Assembly (NCBI GenBank): GCA_947503145.1 | Contig: CANNCP010000003.1 | Coordinates: 186,001 to 250,000 of the forward strand | Origin: an uncultured Roseovarius sp. | GTDB taxonomy: Bacteria > Pseudomonadota > Alphaproteobacteria > Rhodobacterales > Rhodobacteraceae | DNA length: 64,000 nucleotides | Direction of reading: 5' to 3' | Notes under the pieces: model-generated | Seen by the model: only the letters and a program-made list of their open reading frames with translations | Databases searched by the model: none | What the model was told of the DNA's origin: nothing | Program-made: the position numbers and the translations under genes | Shown here: positions 51,586-61,236 of the stretch, one piece after another | How the letters are laid out: each line of letters starts with the position of its first letter | Position numbering within the stretch: the first letter of the stretch is position 1

Positions 51586-51601
51586 GTTTCAGGAAAAATC
51601 G
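51586..51601 (-). repeat. Dispersed intergenic repeat, partial copy F
   Basis: Minus strand CGATTTTTCCTGAAAC matches copy E (GCGATTTTCCTGAAAC at 2312) almost exactly. It lies between the convergent coaD and small membrane protein genes. Confidence 0.35.
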
Positions 51602-51665
51602 TAATCCAGGCCAATCTCAAGGCGCTTCGAGTACGATGTTCACGTCAATGTCGCGCGTCAGCCGA

Positions 51666-51809
51666 TCAACGCCAGAAGGCCAGCCATTCGATCAGTTCCG
51701 TGAATTTCTTCCCCAGAAAGATCGTGCCATCCCAACCCTGTAGCGCATAGTCCAGGGTCAGCCCAAGCGCGATCAGAAGGCCGATGCCAATGGCGATCTT
51801 GTTGGTCAT
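51666..51809 (-). CDS. 47-residue membrane protein downstream of gap
   Basis: A short frame of 47 codons: MTNKIAIGIGLLIALGLTLD, then YALQGWDGTIFLGKKFTELI and EWLAFWR. One transmembrane helix (about 5-22) is followed by an amphipathic segment rich in Trp, Phe and Lys. It begins 77 bases after the gap stop, on the same strand, behind a strong hairpin. Composition and codon usage look coding. The ribosome site (ATAGAGCAG) is weak. Function unknown; a role linked to glycolysis at the membrane is only a guess from position. Confidence 0.6.
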   Translation of the reverse strand: MTNKIAIGIGLLIALGLTLDYALQGWDGTIFLGKKFTELIEWLAFWR

Positions 51810-51829
51810 CTGCTCTATCCCGAAACGAT

Positions 51830-51863
51830 TGCGGCCCCGTCGGGTATGCCTGACGGGGCCGCA
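51830..51863 (-). terminator. Strong hairpin after gap
   Basis: A perfect 12-bp stem (TGCGGCCCCGTC / GACGGGGCCGCA, 10-base loop) lies 24 bases past the gap stop. It lacks a proper T tract (AATCGTTTC follows), so it may stabilise the 3' end or partly terminate, allowing some transcription into the small gene. Confidence 0.6.
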
Positions 51864-51886
51864 TCGCGCAAGATCGGGCGAATGGA

Positions 51887-52888
<1,002 letters not shown>

Positions 52889-52990
52889 GCGAATTCTCCT
52901 CTCGCGGCTGATGTTGACCGGCATATAGTCTTGTGGGCAGCGCACTGAAAGGTGAAAAGCATAAGGTCACAAGGTGATAGCGTTAACTGT

Positions 52991-53008
52991 GGCACGCAAA
53001 CGCGTGCC
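52991..53008. other. Short perfect hairpin upstream of gap
   Basis: GGCACGC-AAAC-GCGTGCC (7-bp stem) lies 103 bases upstream of the gap ATG in the divergent region shared with the DUF808 gene. It may be an operator; no T tract follows on either strand. Confidence 0.35.
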
Positions 53009-53026
53009 GGGATACGTGGAGGCACC

Positions 53027-53073
53027 AAAGCGTTTCGCGAAAATCTGAATCACAGCTTTTTGTGAAATACTTT
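53027..53073 (+). repeat. Dispersed intergenic repeat, copy C
   Basis: AAAGCGTTTCGCGAAAA, then CTGAATCACAG, then CTTTTTGTGAAATACTTT. The left and right parts form an imperfect inverted repeat. It aligns with copy B on the opposite strand at 23565-23604. It sits between gap and the DUF808 gene. Confidence 0.5.
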
Positions 53074-53139
53074 AATGGAACGATTACGGGCAAGGACGCT
53101 TGACCTGTAACCTCAAGGGAACGGGCAGGGAGAGGCGAA

Positions 53140-54111
53140 ATGAGCGGATTGCTGGCGCTACTGGATGATGTGGCGGGGATCGCCAAGATTGCCGCGGCCT
53201 CTGTGGATGACGTCGTGGGCCAGGCGACCAAGGCCGGGGCCAAGGCAGCGGGAGCCATGATCGACGATGCGGCGGTCACGCCGAAATATGTTCAAGGTTT
53301 CGAGCCGGGTCGCGAGTTGCCGATCATCTGGCGCATTGCGCGCGGGTCGATGATCAACAAACTGGTGTTTCTGCTGCCTGCGGGGCTGGCACTCAGTGCA
53401 TTCGCACCCTGGGGGGTTGCGCCGTTGTTGATGCTGGGCGGGGCTTACTTGTGTTTCGAGGGGGCAGAGAAGGTCGCGCATGTGCTGGGTCTTGGACATG
53501 ATCACGGCGGTCCTGACGGCAGCCATGCGAATGTAAACCCGGCACATCTGGAAGAGGAAAAGGTAACGGGCGCGATCAAGACCGATTTCATCCTCTCGGC
53601 CGAGATCATGACCATCGCACTGGCGGCCATCCCGCAGAGCGGGTTCTGGATGGAGGCCGCGACACTGGCGACGGTCGCGGTGATGATCACGGTTGCCGTT
53701 TACGGCGCTGTGGCGCTGATCGTAAAGGCGGATGACCTGGGGCTGTTGATGGCGGCCAAGGGACGGCTTGGCCTGATACGCAGGCTGGGGCGGGGAATCG
53801 TGACGGCGATGCCGAAAGTGTTGAAATTACTGATGTTTGTCGGAACGGCAGCGATGCTCTGGGTCGGAGGCAGCATCATCCTGCACGGGCTGAAAGAGAT
53901 CGGGTGGCCACAGCCCTACGAATTTATCCACCACCTCGCAGAGGCTGTGGCACATGGCGCCGGGCAATTCACAAATGCGGCAGAGTGGCTGGTCGTGGCG
54001 GGGATCGACGGGCTGCTCGGTCTGGCGCTGGGGTTCATCCTGATCCCGGTGGGGACCAAGCTGATCACACCGGTCTGGCGGACGCTGCGCAAGCTCAATC
54101 CGGTGGTCTGA
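53140..54111 (+). CDS. DUF808 family membrane protein
   Basis: A 323-residue inner-membrane protein of the DUF808 (YedI-like) family. It begins MSGLLALLDDVAGIAKIAAASVDD with the hydrophilic KAGAKAAGAMIDDAAVTPKYVQGF segment typical of the family, then several hydrophobic stretches (around 68-105, 150-190, 225-250 and 275-310). Function unknown. GGGAGAGG precedes the ATG. Monocistronic. Confidence 0.88.
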   Translation: MSGLLALLDDVAGIAKIAAASVDDVVGQATKAGAKAAGAMIDDAAVTPKYVQGFEPGRELPIIWRIARGSMINKLVFLLPAGLALSAFAPWGVAPLLMLGGAYLCFEGAEKVAHVLGLGHDHGGPDGSHANVNPAHLEEEKVTGAIKTDFILSAEIMTIALAAIPQSGFWMEAATLATVAVMITVAVYGAVALIVKADDLGLLMAAKGRLGLIRRLGRGIVTAMPKVLKLLMFVGTAAMLWVGGSIILHGLKEIGWPQPYEFIHHLAEAVAHGAGQFTNAAEWLVVAGIDGLLGLALGFILIPVGTKLITPVWRTLRKLNPVV

Positions 54112-54169
54112 AAGACGATTGGATGCCCCGAAGGCGCGCAATAAACTTTACAGTGCTTTGGCCAGCGAA

Positions 54170-54577
54170 TTACGCCTCGTCGGGATACTGTGCAATGCAT
54201 TGTCTCGTGCCGGCATCAGCTTGCGCTTTATACTTGGGCAAGAGTTTCAGGTATCCGGATAGTTTTTTCTTTTCCTGAACCACATTGATCGAAACCGGCG
54301 TTTCCACTGTCCGATAGGCCGTCGTCGGACAGGGATAGGGGATCGTGGCGTTGGTATTCGGATCGGTTCGGTAGCAGGTGTTCGGCACGACATAGGGCAC
54401 CGATTGTCTGTGAACAGCGTAACCGCGTGCGATGTTCAGTTTCGTCTCGGAAATCGATGCCTGGAGCGTTCGGTAGTCCGCCGTGGCCCCCGCGATGCAA
54501 TTCTCGCGCGGCGTGCTACAGGCTGAGATACCTGCCAAAAGGAATGCGGAAAGCAGAATTCTTGTTGGATATCTCAT
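54170..54577 (-). CDS. Small lipoprotein, unknown function
   Basis: A 135-residue lipoprotein: signal peptide MRYPTRILLSAFLLAGISAC with lipobox, lipidated at Cys20. The mature part is helical at both ends, with a central Tyr/Thr/Pro-rich segment carrying two cysteines (NTCYRTDPN, YPCPTTAYR) that could form a disulfide. No family is recognised. GAGGTG precedes the ATG. It is convergent with the DUF808 gene and downstream of tkt on the same strand. Confidence 0.68.
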   Translation of the reverse strand: MRYPTRILLSAFLLAGISACSTPRENCIAGATADYRTLQASISETKLNIARGYAVHRQSVPYVVPNTCYRTDPNTNATIPYPCPTTAYRTVETPVSINVVQEKKKLSGYLKLLPKYKAQADAGTRQCIAQYPDEA

Positions 54578-54654
54578 ACCGTACACCTCGAACCTGATAC
54601 GACAATACGTCATTATCAGTGGTCTTGTCGGCTATTTAAGTCAATCCGAGAGAT

Positions 54655-54718
54655 ATCAAAGCGTTTCGCGCGTTTCGCCTGTTTCTGATGGCTCAGGTCA
54701 AAGGCGAAACGCGTTGAT
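54655..54718 (-). repeat. Dispersed repeat copy D with overlapping inverted repeats, downstream of tkt
   Basis: CGCGTTTCGCCT (54669-54680) and AGGCGAAACGCG (54702-54713) form a perfect 12-bp stem with a 21-base loop. The right arm can also pair with a second upstream arm (54655-54668, 13 of 14). On the minus strand it contains GTTTCGCC and CTGAGCCATCAG, the two blocks of the dispersed repeat. It may end tkt transcription, though no T run follows. Confidence 0.5.
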
Positions 54719-54758
54719 CCTCCAGGCGCCTCTTTTCAAAGAGCTTCCCGGCTTTTGC

Positions 54759-56774
54759 TCAGAGCAGCGCCTTGACCTTTTCGGCCACCGCTTCGGCTGT
54801 GATTCCGAACTTCTCAAAGAGCGTGCCAGCCGGTGCGGACGCGCCAAAGCTGTCCATCCCGACGAAATCGGCCTTGTTGGCGCGACCGCGCTCGCCGCAG
54901 AGCCATTTGTCCCAGCCCTGCCGCACAGCCGCCTCGATGCCGACACGCACAGCGCCTCCGGGCAGCACGCGGCGGCGTACAGCCTCGTCCTGGGCCTCGA
55001 ACAGCTCCCAGCAGGGCATGGACACGACGCGCGTACCGATCCCGTCTGCTTGCAGCAGATCGCGCGCCTTCATGGCGATTTCGACCTCCGATCCGGTGGC
55101 CATCAGGATCGCCTGACGCTTGCCCTCTGCCTCGGCCAGAACATAGGCGCCCTGCGCGGTCATGTTGCGGGTCTTGTGCTGGGTGCGCAGGGTTGGCAGA
55201 CCCTGACGCGTCAGCGACAGGACCGAAGGCGTCTGCTTGCTGCTCAGCGCCAGTTCCCATGCCTCGGCGGTTTCCACCGTGTCACAGGGACGGAACACCC
55301 AAGTGTTGGGCGTAGCGCGGGAAATCGCCAGATGCTCTACCGGCTGGTGCGTCGGGCCGTCCTCGCCCAGGCCGATGCTGTCATGTGTCATCACGAAAAC
55401 GGTCGGAATATGCATCAGCGCGGCCAGCCGCATGGCCGGGCGGGCGTAATCGGTAAAGCACATGAACGTGCCGCCGTAAGGGCGGATGCCGCCATGCAGC
55501 AGCATCCCGTTCATCGCGGCAGCCATGCCATGTTCGCGGATGCCGTAATAGACATAGCGGCCCTTGCGGTTGTCGATGTCAAAGACACCCAAATCGCCGG
55601 TCTTGGTGTTGTTCGAACCGGTGAGGTCAGCAGAGCCGCCGACGGTCTCGGACATGATCGGGTTGATGACCTCAAGCACCATTTCGCTGGATTTGCGGGT
55701 GGCCACCTTGGGTGCTTCTTCGCTGATCTGCTTTTTCAGCGCCTTGATCCGGGCCGAGAGGGTCTTGGGGACATCAAGGGCAAAGATGCGGGCGAACTCG
55801 GCCTGGCGGCGCTCCGACGTCTCGGCAAGGCGGGCTTCCCACGCGGCGCGCTCGGATGCGCCGCGGCGGCCGATCTCTTCCCAGGCCGATTTGGTGTCGG
55901 ACGGCACTTCGAACGGGCCGGTGGTCCAGCCATAGGTGGCCTTGGCAGCGGCGTTCTGCGCGTCGTCGGTCAGCGCGCCATGGCCCTTTGACGTGTCCTG
56001 TGCCGCATGGCCGAGGGCGATATGCGTCTTGCAGGCAATCATCGATGGTTTGGACGAGGATTTGGCCTTGGTGATGGCGGTGTCGATCGCGTCGGGATCA
56101 TGGCCGTCCACTTCGATCACCTGCCAGCCAGCAGCCTGGAAACGCGTTACCTGATCGGTGCGGTCGCTCAGTTCCACAGTCCCGTCGATGGTGATGTTGT
56201 TGTTGTCCCAGAATACGATCAGCTTGCCCAGACGGTGGCGGCCGGCCAGTGTGATTGCCTCCTGGCTCACGCCCTCCATCAGGCAGCCGTCACCGACGAT
56301 CACATAGGTATGGTGGTTCATCAGCTTGGCACCATAGCGCGCGCGCAGCATTTCCTCGGCCATGGCAAAGCCCACGGCGTTCGAGATGCCCTGACCCAGC
56401 GGGCCGGTCGTGGTCTCGATCCCCGGCGCGTGGCCGTATTCGGGATGGCCTGCGGTGATCGCGCCCCACTGGCGAAAATTCTTGATCTGCTCCAGCGTCA
56501 TATCTGCATAGCCGGTCAGATGCAGCAGCGAATAAAGCAGCATGGAGCCGTGGCCCGCCGAAAGAATGAACCGGTCACGATCGGGCCAGTCGGGGGCAGA
56601 GGCGTCGAATTTCAGGTGCTTTTCATAGAGGACGGTCGCCACGTCGGCCATGCCCATCGGCATGCCGGAATGGCCGGAATTGGCCGCGTTCACGGCGTCC
56701 AGCGTCAGCGCGCGGATGGCGGTCGCCTTGGACCAGTGATCGGGGTGCGCAGTGCGCAGGGCGGCGATATCCAC
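54759..56774 (-). CDS. tkt: Transketolase
   Basis: A 671-residue thiamine-diphosphate enzyme of the pentose phosphate pathway. Markers: [65 protein letters not shown] with the diphosphate-binding NNN, and in the middle domain [14 protein letters not shown] and [20 protein letters not shown]. The GTG at 56774 is preferred because AAAGGAAG lies 10 bases upstream and relatives begin at this point; a longer frame is not conserved. Confidence 0.95.
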   Translation of the reverse strand: MDIAALRTAHPDHWSKATAIRALTLDAVNAANSGHSGMPMGMADVATVLYEKHLKFDASAPDWPDRDRFILSAGHGSMLLYSLLHLTGYADMTLEQIKNFRQWGAITAGHPEYGHAPGIETTTGPLGQGISNAVGFAMAEEMLRARYGAKLMNHHTYVIVGDGCLMEGVSQEAITLAGRHRLGKLIVFWDNNNITIDGTVELSDRTDQVTRFQAAGWQVIEVDGHDPDAIDTAITKAKSSSKPSMIACKTHIALGHAAQDTSKGHGALTDDAQNAAAKATYGWTTGPFEVPSDTKSAWEEIGRRGASERAAWEARLAETSERRQAEFARIFALDVPKTLSARIKALKKQISEEAPKVATRKSSEMVLEVINPIMSETVGGSADLTGSNNTKTGDLGVFDIDNRKGRYVYYGIREHGMAAAMNGMLLHGGIRPYGGTFMCFTDYARPAMRLAALMHIPTVFVMTHDSIGLGEDGPTHQPVEHLAISRATPNTWVFRPCDTVETAEAWELALSSKQTPSVLSLTRQGLPTLRTQHKTRNMTAQGAYVLAEAEGKRQAILMATGSEVEIAMKARDLLQADGIGTRVVSMPCWELFEAQDEAVRRRVLPGGAVRVGIEAAVRQGWDKWLCGERGRANKADFVGMDSFGASAPAGTLFEKFGITAEAVAEKVKALL

Positions 56775-56966
56775 GAGGCAGCTTCCTTTGAATGGCAACA
56801 TCTGGGGGCTGAATACCACCTAAGAGGCAAAGATCAAGCGCCCGGATCATCGGTCAAGGGGGTATGCGCGCTGGGGGGAGCATTTTTCACAGTCCTTGGT
56901 TAAACTTGGTGCGATAAGGCACAGAAGCGATTCGCGATGCCCAAATTGAAGTGAGGATCTGAGGAG

Positions 56967-57515
56967 ATGAGCGACATAGACGCCGTGCAGGGCCGTATCA
57001 TGGCCGCCCTGGACCGTATCGGACAGGGGCTGGATGCGCTGAGCGCGGATAGCGGCGAAACCAGCAGCGAAGAGACCAGGAAGCTGCAGCAGAATCTGGA
57101 AGATGAAAAGCTGGCCAATGCCCAGCTAAAAGAGCGCGTGAAGACACTCAGGGCGCGTCTGGAAAAGGCCGAAACGGCCGCGAGTGTGGATGCCGGGGCA
57201 CAGGACGCCCATGCCGAGGCGCTTCGCAAGTTGGATGCTGATCTGCAGGCGCTGCGTCATGTGAATCAGCAACTGCGCGACAACAATGCCGCGCTGCGCG
57301 AGGCCAATGCCACCGGCGTCGTCGAGCCTCATCTGATCAACAAGGCGATGATGGCCGAATTGGAAGGACTGCGCGCCGTTCGCGCTTCGGACCGTACCGA
57401 GGTGGACGCGGTGCTGGCAGAGTTGGACAAGGTCGTTCGCGCCGCAACTCAAGAATCAGCTCCCGTTGAAGATGGCGAAAAGACGGCTGAACCGGCTGCC
57501 CAGGAGGATGAATGA
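56967..57515 (+). CDS. Coiled-coil protein upstream of zapA
   Basis: A 182-residue hydrophilic protein with a long coiled coil (about 38-115: KLQQNLEDEKLANAQLKERV and following heptads) and a conserved-looking block VVEPHLINKAMMAELEGLRAVRASD. The C-terminal tail is acidic. No named domain is recognised, but genes of this type sit directly upstream of zapA in alphaproteobacteria, suggesting a role in cell division or Z-ring bundling. Its TGA overlaps the zapA start by one base, giving translational coupling. GAGGA lies 9 bases before the ATG. Confidence 0.72.
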   Translation: MSDIDAVQGRIMAALDRIGQGLDALSADSGETSSEETRKLQQNLEDEKLANAQLKERVKTLRARLEKAETAASVDAGAQDAHAEALRKLDADLQALRHVNQQLRDNNAALREANATGVVEPHLINKAMMAELEGLRAVRASDRTEVDAVLAELDKVVRAATQESAPVEDGEKTAEPAAQEDE

Positions 57516-57910
57516 TGCCCGAGGTTGATATCGAGATTGGCGGCCGCACGTTTCAGGTCTCCTGCCAGGAGGGCGAAGAGCACTACTTGCAGGCCGCGGC
57601 CAAGATGCTGGACGACGAGGCCGCGGTACTGACCACGCAAATCGGGCGCATTCCCGAGGCGCGCATGCTGCTGATGGCCGGGCTGATGCTGGCGGACAAG
57701 ACCGCAGGCATGCAGGACAAGCTGCGCGAGGCCCAGGATTCGATGGCCGAAAAGGACGCCGAGCTGGCGCAACTGCGCAACGCCCCTACGCCCGAGCCCG
57801 AGCGCATCGAGGTGCCGGTGGTGCCCACGGCGATCACCGACACACTGGCCGAGATCGCCGCCCGCACCGAGGCGCTGGCCGAAACGGTGGACGGCAAGGC
57901 TGCGGGCTGA
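57515..57910 (+). CDS. zapA: Cell division protein ZapA
   Basis: A 131-residue Z-ring-associated protein: PEVDIEIGGRTFQVSCQEGEEHYLQAAAKMLDDE forms the FtsZ-binding head, followed by the dimerising coiled coil (AEKDAELAQLRN). Two ATGs are adjacent; the second (57515) is better spaced (7 bases) from AGGAGG and overlaps the upstream stop as TGATG. It stabilises FtsZ filaments at mid-cell. The C-terminal 25 residues after PEPERIEVPVV are an extra tail. The 200-base spacer downstream may carry a 6S-like RNA. Confidence 0.88.
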   Translation: MPEVDIEIGGRTFQVSCQEGEEHYLQAAAKMLDDEAAVLTTQIGRIPEARMLLMAGLMLADKTAGMQDKLREAQDSMAEKDAELAQLRNAPTPEPERIEVPVVPTAITDTLAEIAARTEALAETVDGKAAG

Positions 57911-57913
57911 CCC

Positions 57914-58045
57914 CGCGGCTGCCCCCGGAGGCGGGGTAGCACGTGAATAAGGGTCGATTGACGTTGGCCCTTGTCCCGGTGAGGAAAAGCCGCCGCCTGT
58001 GGGCGGTGCCCTTGCGGATGGTGGGCACGTCCGGAGGGGGCGCAA
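57914..58045 (+). ncRNA. Candidate 6S RNA (ssrS) locus downstream of zapA
   Basis: In many proteobacteria the 6S RNA gene follows zapA. This spacer can fold into a long rod: GCCCCC near its start pairs with GGGGGC near its end, an inner arm pairs GCCC...TCC with GGA...GGGC, and CCGCC-n-GGCGG caps it. That is the general shape of 6S RNA, but primary-sequence conservation was not verified, and a folA-type neighbour (formyl-THF cyclo-ligase) is absent. A protein-coding explanation was not found. Confidence 0.3.
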
Positions 58046-58054
58046 AAACGGTGG

Positions 58055-58069
58055 GAACATAGGTCGAAC
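58055..58069 (+). promoter_or_regulatory. LexA (SOS) box upstream of UvrD-type helicase gene
   Basis: GAAC-ATAGGTC-GAAC is the reverse complement form of GTTC-N7-GTTC, a perfect alphaproteobacterial LexA site, 42 bases before the helicase ATG. Confidence 0.85.
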
Positions 58070-58110
58070 ATCTCTTTATTTCACCGCAGCGGCGCGTTAG
58101 GGTTTGCGCT

Positions 58111-60477
58111 ATGAGCAGTTATGACGAATCCGACGCCTTCGAAGGCGCGTCGCTGGCCGCACGGGCGATGGCCGCCCGGGGTGCGCCTTATCTAGAAGGT
58201 CTCAATCCGGCGCAGCGCGCGGCGGTCGAGACGCTGGACGGCCCGGTGCTGATGCTGGCGGGGGCCGGGACGGGCAAGACCAGAGCGCTGACCGCACGCA
58301 TCGTGCATCTGCTCAATACCGGGCGGGCGCGCCCGAACGAGGTTCTGGCTGTTACCTTCACCAACAAGGCCGCACGCGAGATGAAAACGCGCGTCGGCAG
58401 CATGCTGGGACAGAGCATCGAGGGCATGCCGTGGCTGGGCACGTTCCATTCGATCTGCGTCAAGCTCTTGCGTCGGCACGCCGAACTGGCGGGGCTGAAG
58501 TCGAACTTCACCATCCTGGACACCGACGACCAGATAAGGCTGATGAAACAGCTGATTTCGGCGGCGGGCATCGACGACAAGCGTTGGCCCGCGCGGATGC
58601 TGGCGGGGATCATCGACAATTGGAAGAACCGCGCCTGGACCCCAGCGAACCTGCCAGCGGCAGAGGCGGGGGCCTATGACGGCAAGGGCCCGGCGCTCTA
58701 TGCGCTCTATCAGGCGCGGCTGAAGGAGTTGAACGCGGTCGATTTCGGCGATCTGCTCTTGCATGTGGTCACGATCTTTCAGACCCATGATGACGTCTTG
58801 CAGCAATACCAACGCTGGTTCCGCTACATTCTGGTGGACGAGTATCAGGATACCAACGTCGCGCAGTACCTGTGGCTGCGGCTGCTGGCGGGGGCGCACA
58901 AGAATATCTGCTGTGTCGGCGATGACGACCAGTCCATCTATGGCTGGCGCGGCGCCGAGGTGGGCAATATCCTGCGGTTTGAAAAGGATTTTCCCGGTGC
59001 GCATGTGGTCAGGCTGGAGCAGAATTACCGCTCGACCCCGCATATCCTCGCTGCCGCGTCCGGCGTGATCGCTGGCAACAAGGGGCGGCTGGGCAAGGAA
59101 TTGTGGACCGAGGCCGAGGACGGCGAAAAGGTCCGCCTGATCGGCCATTGGGACGGCGAGGAAGAAGCGCGCTGGATCGGCGAGGAAATCGAAGCGATGC
59201 AGCGCGGCACGCGCGGCGTTCGGCCCGTCGGCCTTGATGAGATGGCCATTCTGGTGCGCGCCAGCCACCAGATGCGCGCCTTCGAGGACCGATTCCTGAC
59301 CATCGGGTTACCGTATCGCGTGATCGGCGGGCCACGGTTCTACGAGCGGTTGGAAATCCGCGACGCGATGGCCTATTTCCGCGTCGTGACCAGCCCCAGC
59401 GACGATCTGGCATTCGAGAGGATCGTGAACACGCCCAAGCGCGGGCTGGGCGACAAGGCGCAGCAGAAAATCCAGATGATCGCCCGCGAAAACGGTGTGC
59501 CGCTGGTCGAAGGTGCGCGGATATTGCTTGAGCAGGGCGGGCTTGGCGGCAAGGGCGCGACGGAATTGCGCAAGCTGATCGACGGGCTGGCCCGCTGGGG
59601 CCGTCTGGCCGATGAGGCGTCGCTAAGCCATGTGGAACTCGCCGGCCAAATTCTGGACGAGAGCCGCTACACCGAGATGTGGCAGAATGACAAATCGCCA
59701 GAGGCACCGGGACGGCTGGAGAACCTCAAGGAATTGGTCAAGGCGCTGGAGCAGTTCGAGAACCTTCAGGGGTTTCTGGAACATGTCAGCCTGATCATGG
59801 ACAACCAGAGCGATGATGCCGGAGAAAAGGTCAGCATCATGACCCTGCATGCCGCCAAGGGGCTGGAATTTCCCGCCGTGTTTCTGCCCGGTTGGGAGGA
59901 CGGGCTGTTCCCGTCGCAGCGCTCGATGGACGAGAGCGGCCAGAAGGGCGTCGAGGAAGAGCGGCGGCTGGCCTATGTCGGCATCACCCGCGCCGAAGAG
60001 GTCTGTACCATTTCATTTGCGGGCAACCGGCGGGTGTTCGGGCAATGGCAATCATCGCTGCCGTCGCGTTTTATCGACGAGTTGCCCGAGGAACATGTCG
60101 AGGTACTGACGCCGCCGGGTCTTTATGGTGGCGGTTACGGTGCTGCGGGCATGAACAGTGGCACCGGCTCTGGATTGGGCGGTGGAATCGAAAGCCGCGC
60201 GGCAGAGGCCAATGTCTACAACTCGCCCGGCTGGAAACGCCTGCAGGCGCGCGCTGCACAGCGGCCCGTCAACCAGCCATCAGAGGCCCGCAACATCGTG
60301 ATCGATATGAAGGCCACCAGCAGCCACAGCGTCGGCGAGCGGGTCTTTCACCAGAAGTTTGGCTATGGCGCGATCATCGCGATTGAAGGCGACAAGCTGG
60401 AGATCAATTTCGAGAAGGCGGGCACCAAGAAGGTCGTGGCGCGGTTCATCTCGGCGGCGGATGACATTCCGTTCTGA
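58111..60477 (+). CDS. uvrD: UvrD/PcrA-type ATP-dependent DNA helicase
   Basis: A 788-residue SF1A helicase that unwinds DNA in excision and mismatch repair. Motifs in order: Q motif LNPAQRAAVE, Walker A AGAGTGKTRA (50-59), Ia VTFTNKAAREM, II VDEYQDTN, III GDDDQSIYGWRGA, IV VVRLEQNYRST, V MTLHAAKGLEF and VI VGITRAEE. The C-terminal part has the Tudor-like RNAP-contact segment (VGERVFHQKFGYGAIIAIEGDKLEINF). An SOS box precedes it. A cobalamin riboswitch lies downstream. Confidence 0.94.
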   Translation: MSSYDESDAFEGASLAARAMAARGAPYLEGLNPAQRAAVETLDGPVLMLAGAGTGKTRALTARIVHLLNTGRARPNEVLAVTFTNKAAREMKTRVGSMLGQSIEGMPWLGTFHSICVKLLRRHAELAGLKSNFTILDTDDQIRLMKQLISAAGIDDKRWPARMLAGIIDNWKNRAWTPANLPAAEAGAYDGKGPALYALYQARLKELNAVDFGDLLLHVVTIFQTHDDVLQQYQRWFRYILVDEYQDTNVAQYLWLRLLAGAHKNICCVGDDDQSIYGWRGAEVGNILRFEKDFPGAHVVRLEQNYRSTPHILAAASGVIAGNKGRLGKELWTEAEDGEKVRLIGHWDGEEEARWIGEEIEAMQRGTRGVRPVGLDEMAILVRASHQMRAFEDRFLTIGLPYRVIGGPRFYERLEIRDAMAYFRVVTSPSDDLAFERIVNTPKRGLGDKAQQKIQMIARENGVPLVEGARILLEQGGLGGKGATELRKLIDGLARWGRLADEASLSHVELAGQILDESRYTEMWQNDKSPEAPGRLENLKELVKALEQFENLQGFLEHVSLIMDNQSDDAGEKVSIMTLHAAKGLEFPAVFLPGWEDGLFPSQRSMDESGQKGVEEERRLAYVGITRAEEVCTISFAGNRRVFGQWQSSLPSRFIDELPEEHVEVLTPPGLYGGGYGAAGMNSGTGSGLGGGIESRAAEANVYNSPGWKRLQARAAQRPVNQPSEARNIVIDMKATSSHSVGERVFHQKFGYGAIIAIEGDKLEINFEKAGTKKVVARFISAADDIPF

Positions 60478-60560
60478 GCCTGCCGCGCACCGTCCGTAAA
60501 CGACCTGCAAATGGCCGCAATCGGGTATTGATCCTCGTCGCGCTGCTGTTATCCTGAACC

Positions 60561-60742
60561 TTCCAAGGTGCCGCCCTCAGGGGCGGAGAATTGGGAAGCC
60601 GGTGCGACTCCGGCGCTGCCCCCGCAACGGTAAGGGAGGGTGATCGGTCGATATGCCACTGGGCCGCAAAGGTCTGGGAAGGTGACATGATCACATGGGG
60701 CCGACACAGGCCCGCCGACCAAGCCCGGAAACCAGCCTGGAA
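60561..60742 (+). promoter_or_regulatory. Cobalamin riboswitch
   Basis: All conserved blocks of the B12 riboswitch are present in order: TTCCAAGGTGCC (P1/P2 side), GGGAAGCCGGTGCGACTCCGGC, GCTGCCCCCGCAACGGTAA, the B12 box GCCACTG at 60655-60661, GGGAAGG, and the 3' block AAGCCCGGAAACCAGCCTGGAA. TTCCA at the start pairs with TGGAA at the end to close the element. It lies on the plus strand upstream of an 89-residue protein gene and, further on, adenine deaminase. Confidence 0.95.
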
Positions 60743-60830
60743 CGTGACGTCGAACCGCGAGGGGTGGTTTGGGCGGCGGCCCGTTCCGGGGCAGAGTGCC
60801 CGGCCTGTACCGTGCCCAGCCGATTCCTTG

Positions 60831-60858
60831 CCCCAATTGGCCCGGGGATGGGCCGGGG
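60831..60858 (+). promoter_or_regulatory. Shine-Dalgarno-sequestering hairpin, expression platform of the riboswitch
   Basis: CCCC (60831-60834) pairs with GGGG (60855-60858), the start of the ribosome site GGGGAG, and GGCCC (60839-60843) pairs with GGGCC (60850-60854) within it. The hairpin ends 10 bases before the ATG at 60869, so B12-dependent folding could shut translation. The 126-base platform between aptamer and ATG has further GC stems. Confidence 0.55.
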
Positions 60859-60868
60859 AGAAGAACAC

Positions 60869-61138
60869 ATGACCGTGGGACAAATCATCGAAAGACTGGA
60901 ACAGAGCGCCGCCACCGGAAAGGCGGCGCAGGATGCCGCACGACTGATATTTCTCGAATGGGCGTTGGCAGGCAATGGGCCTGCGACGGCGGACACGGCC
61001 CGCGACGCGCTGAAAGAATGTGCTGCACAGCACGCCTCCAGTGCCGCGGCGCAGGCTTTTGTGGCATGTCTGCATGAGGCGACGCACCAGATCTGCCGAC
61101 CCGCGCGGCGGCGTGGGCGCGCCGCACGACCCCATTGA
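60869..61138 (+). CDS. Unrecognised 89-residue Cys/His protein under B12 riboswitch control
   Basis: An 89-residue, mostly helical protein starting at the ATG at 60869 (GGGGAG upstream). After an amphipathic N-terminus (MTVGQIIERLEQSAATGKAA) it has a Cys/His set: Cys51-x3-His55 and Cys67-x-His69-x3-His73-x2-Cys76, which could bind a metal or cobalamin. The tail is Arg-rich (RPARRRGRAARPH). No signal peptide or membrane helix. No known family comes to mind. Control by a B12 riboswitch suggests a role in cobalamin or cobalt metabolism, or in a B12-independent alternative. That it is translated is an inference from the platform and ribosome site. Confidence 0.62.
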   Translation: MTVGQIIERLEQSAATGKAAQDAARLIFLEWALAGNGPATADTARDALKECAAQHASSAAAQAFVACLHEATHQICRPARRRGRAARPH

Positions 61139-61236
61139 TGGCCTGACCGTCAGGGGGCAATATCCGGCGTGGCCAAGGTTCCCCTGCTCCGTGCGCTCGC
61201 GTAGAGTGGGGGCAACCCACCGAACAGGAGCATGGC

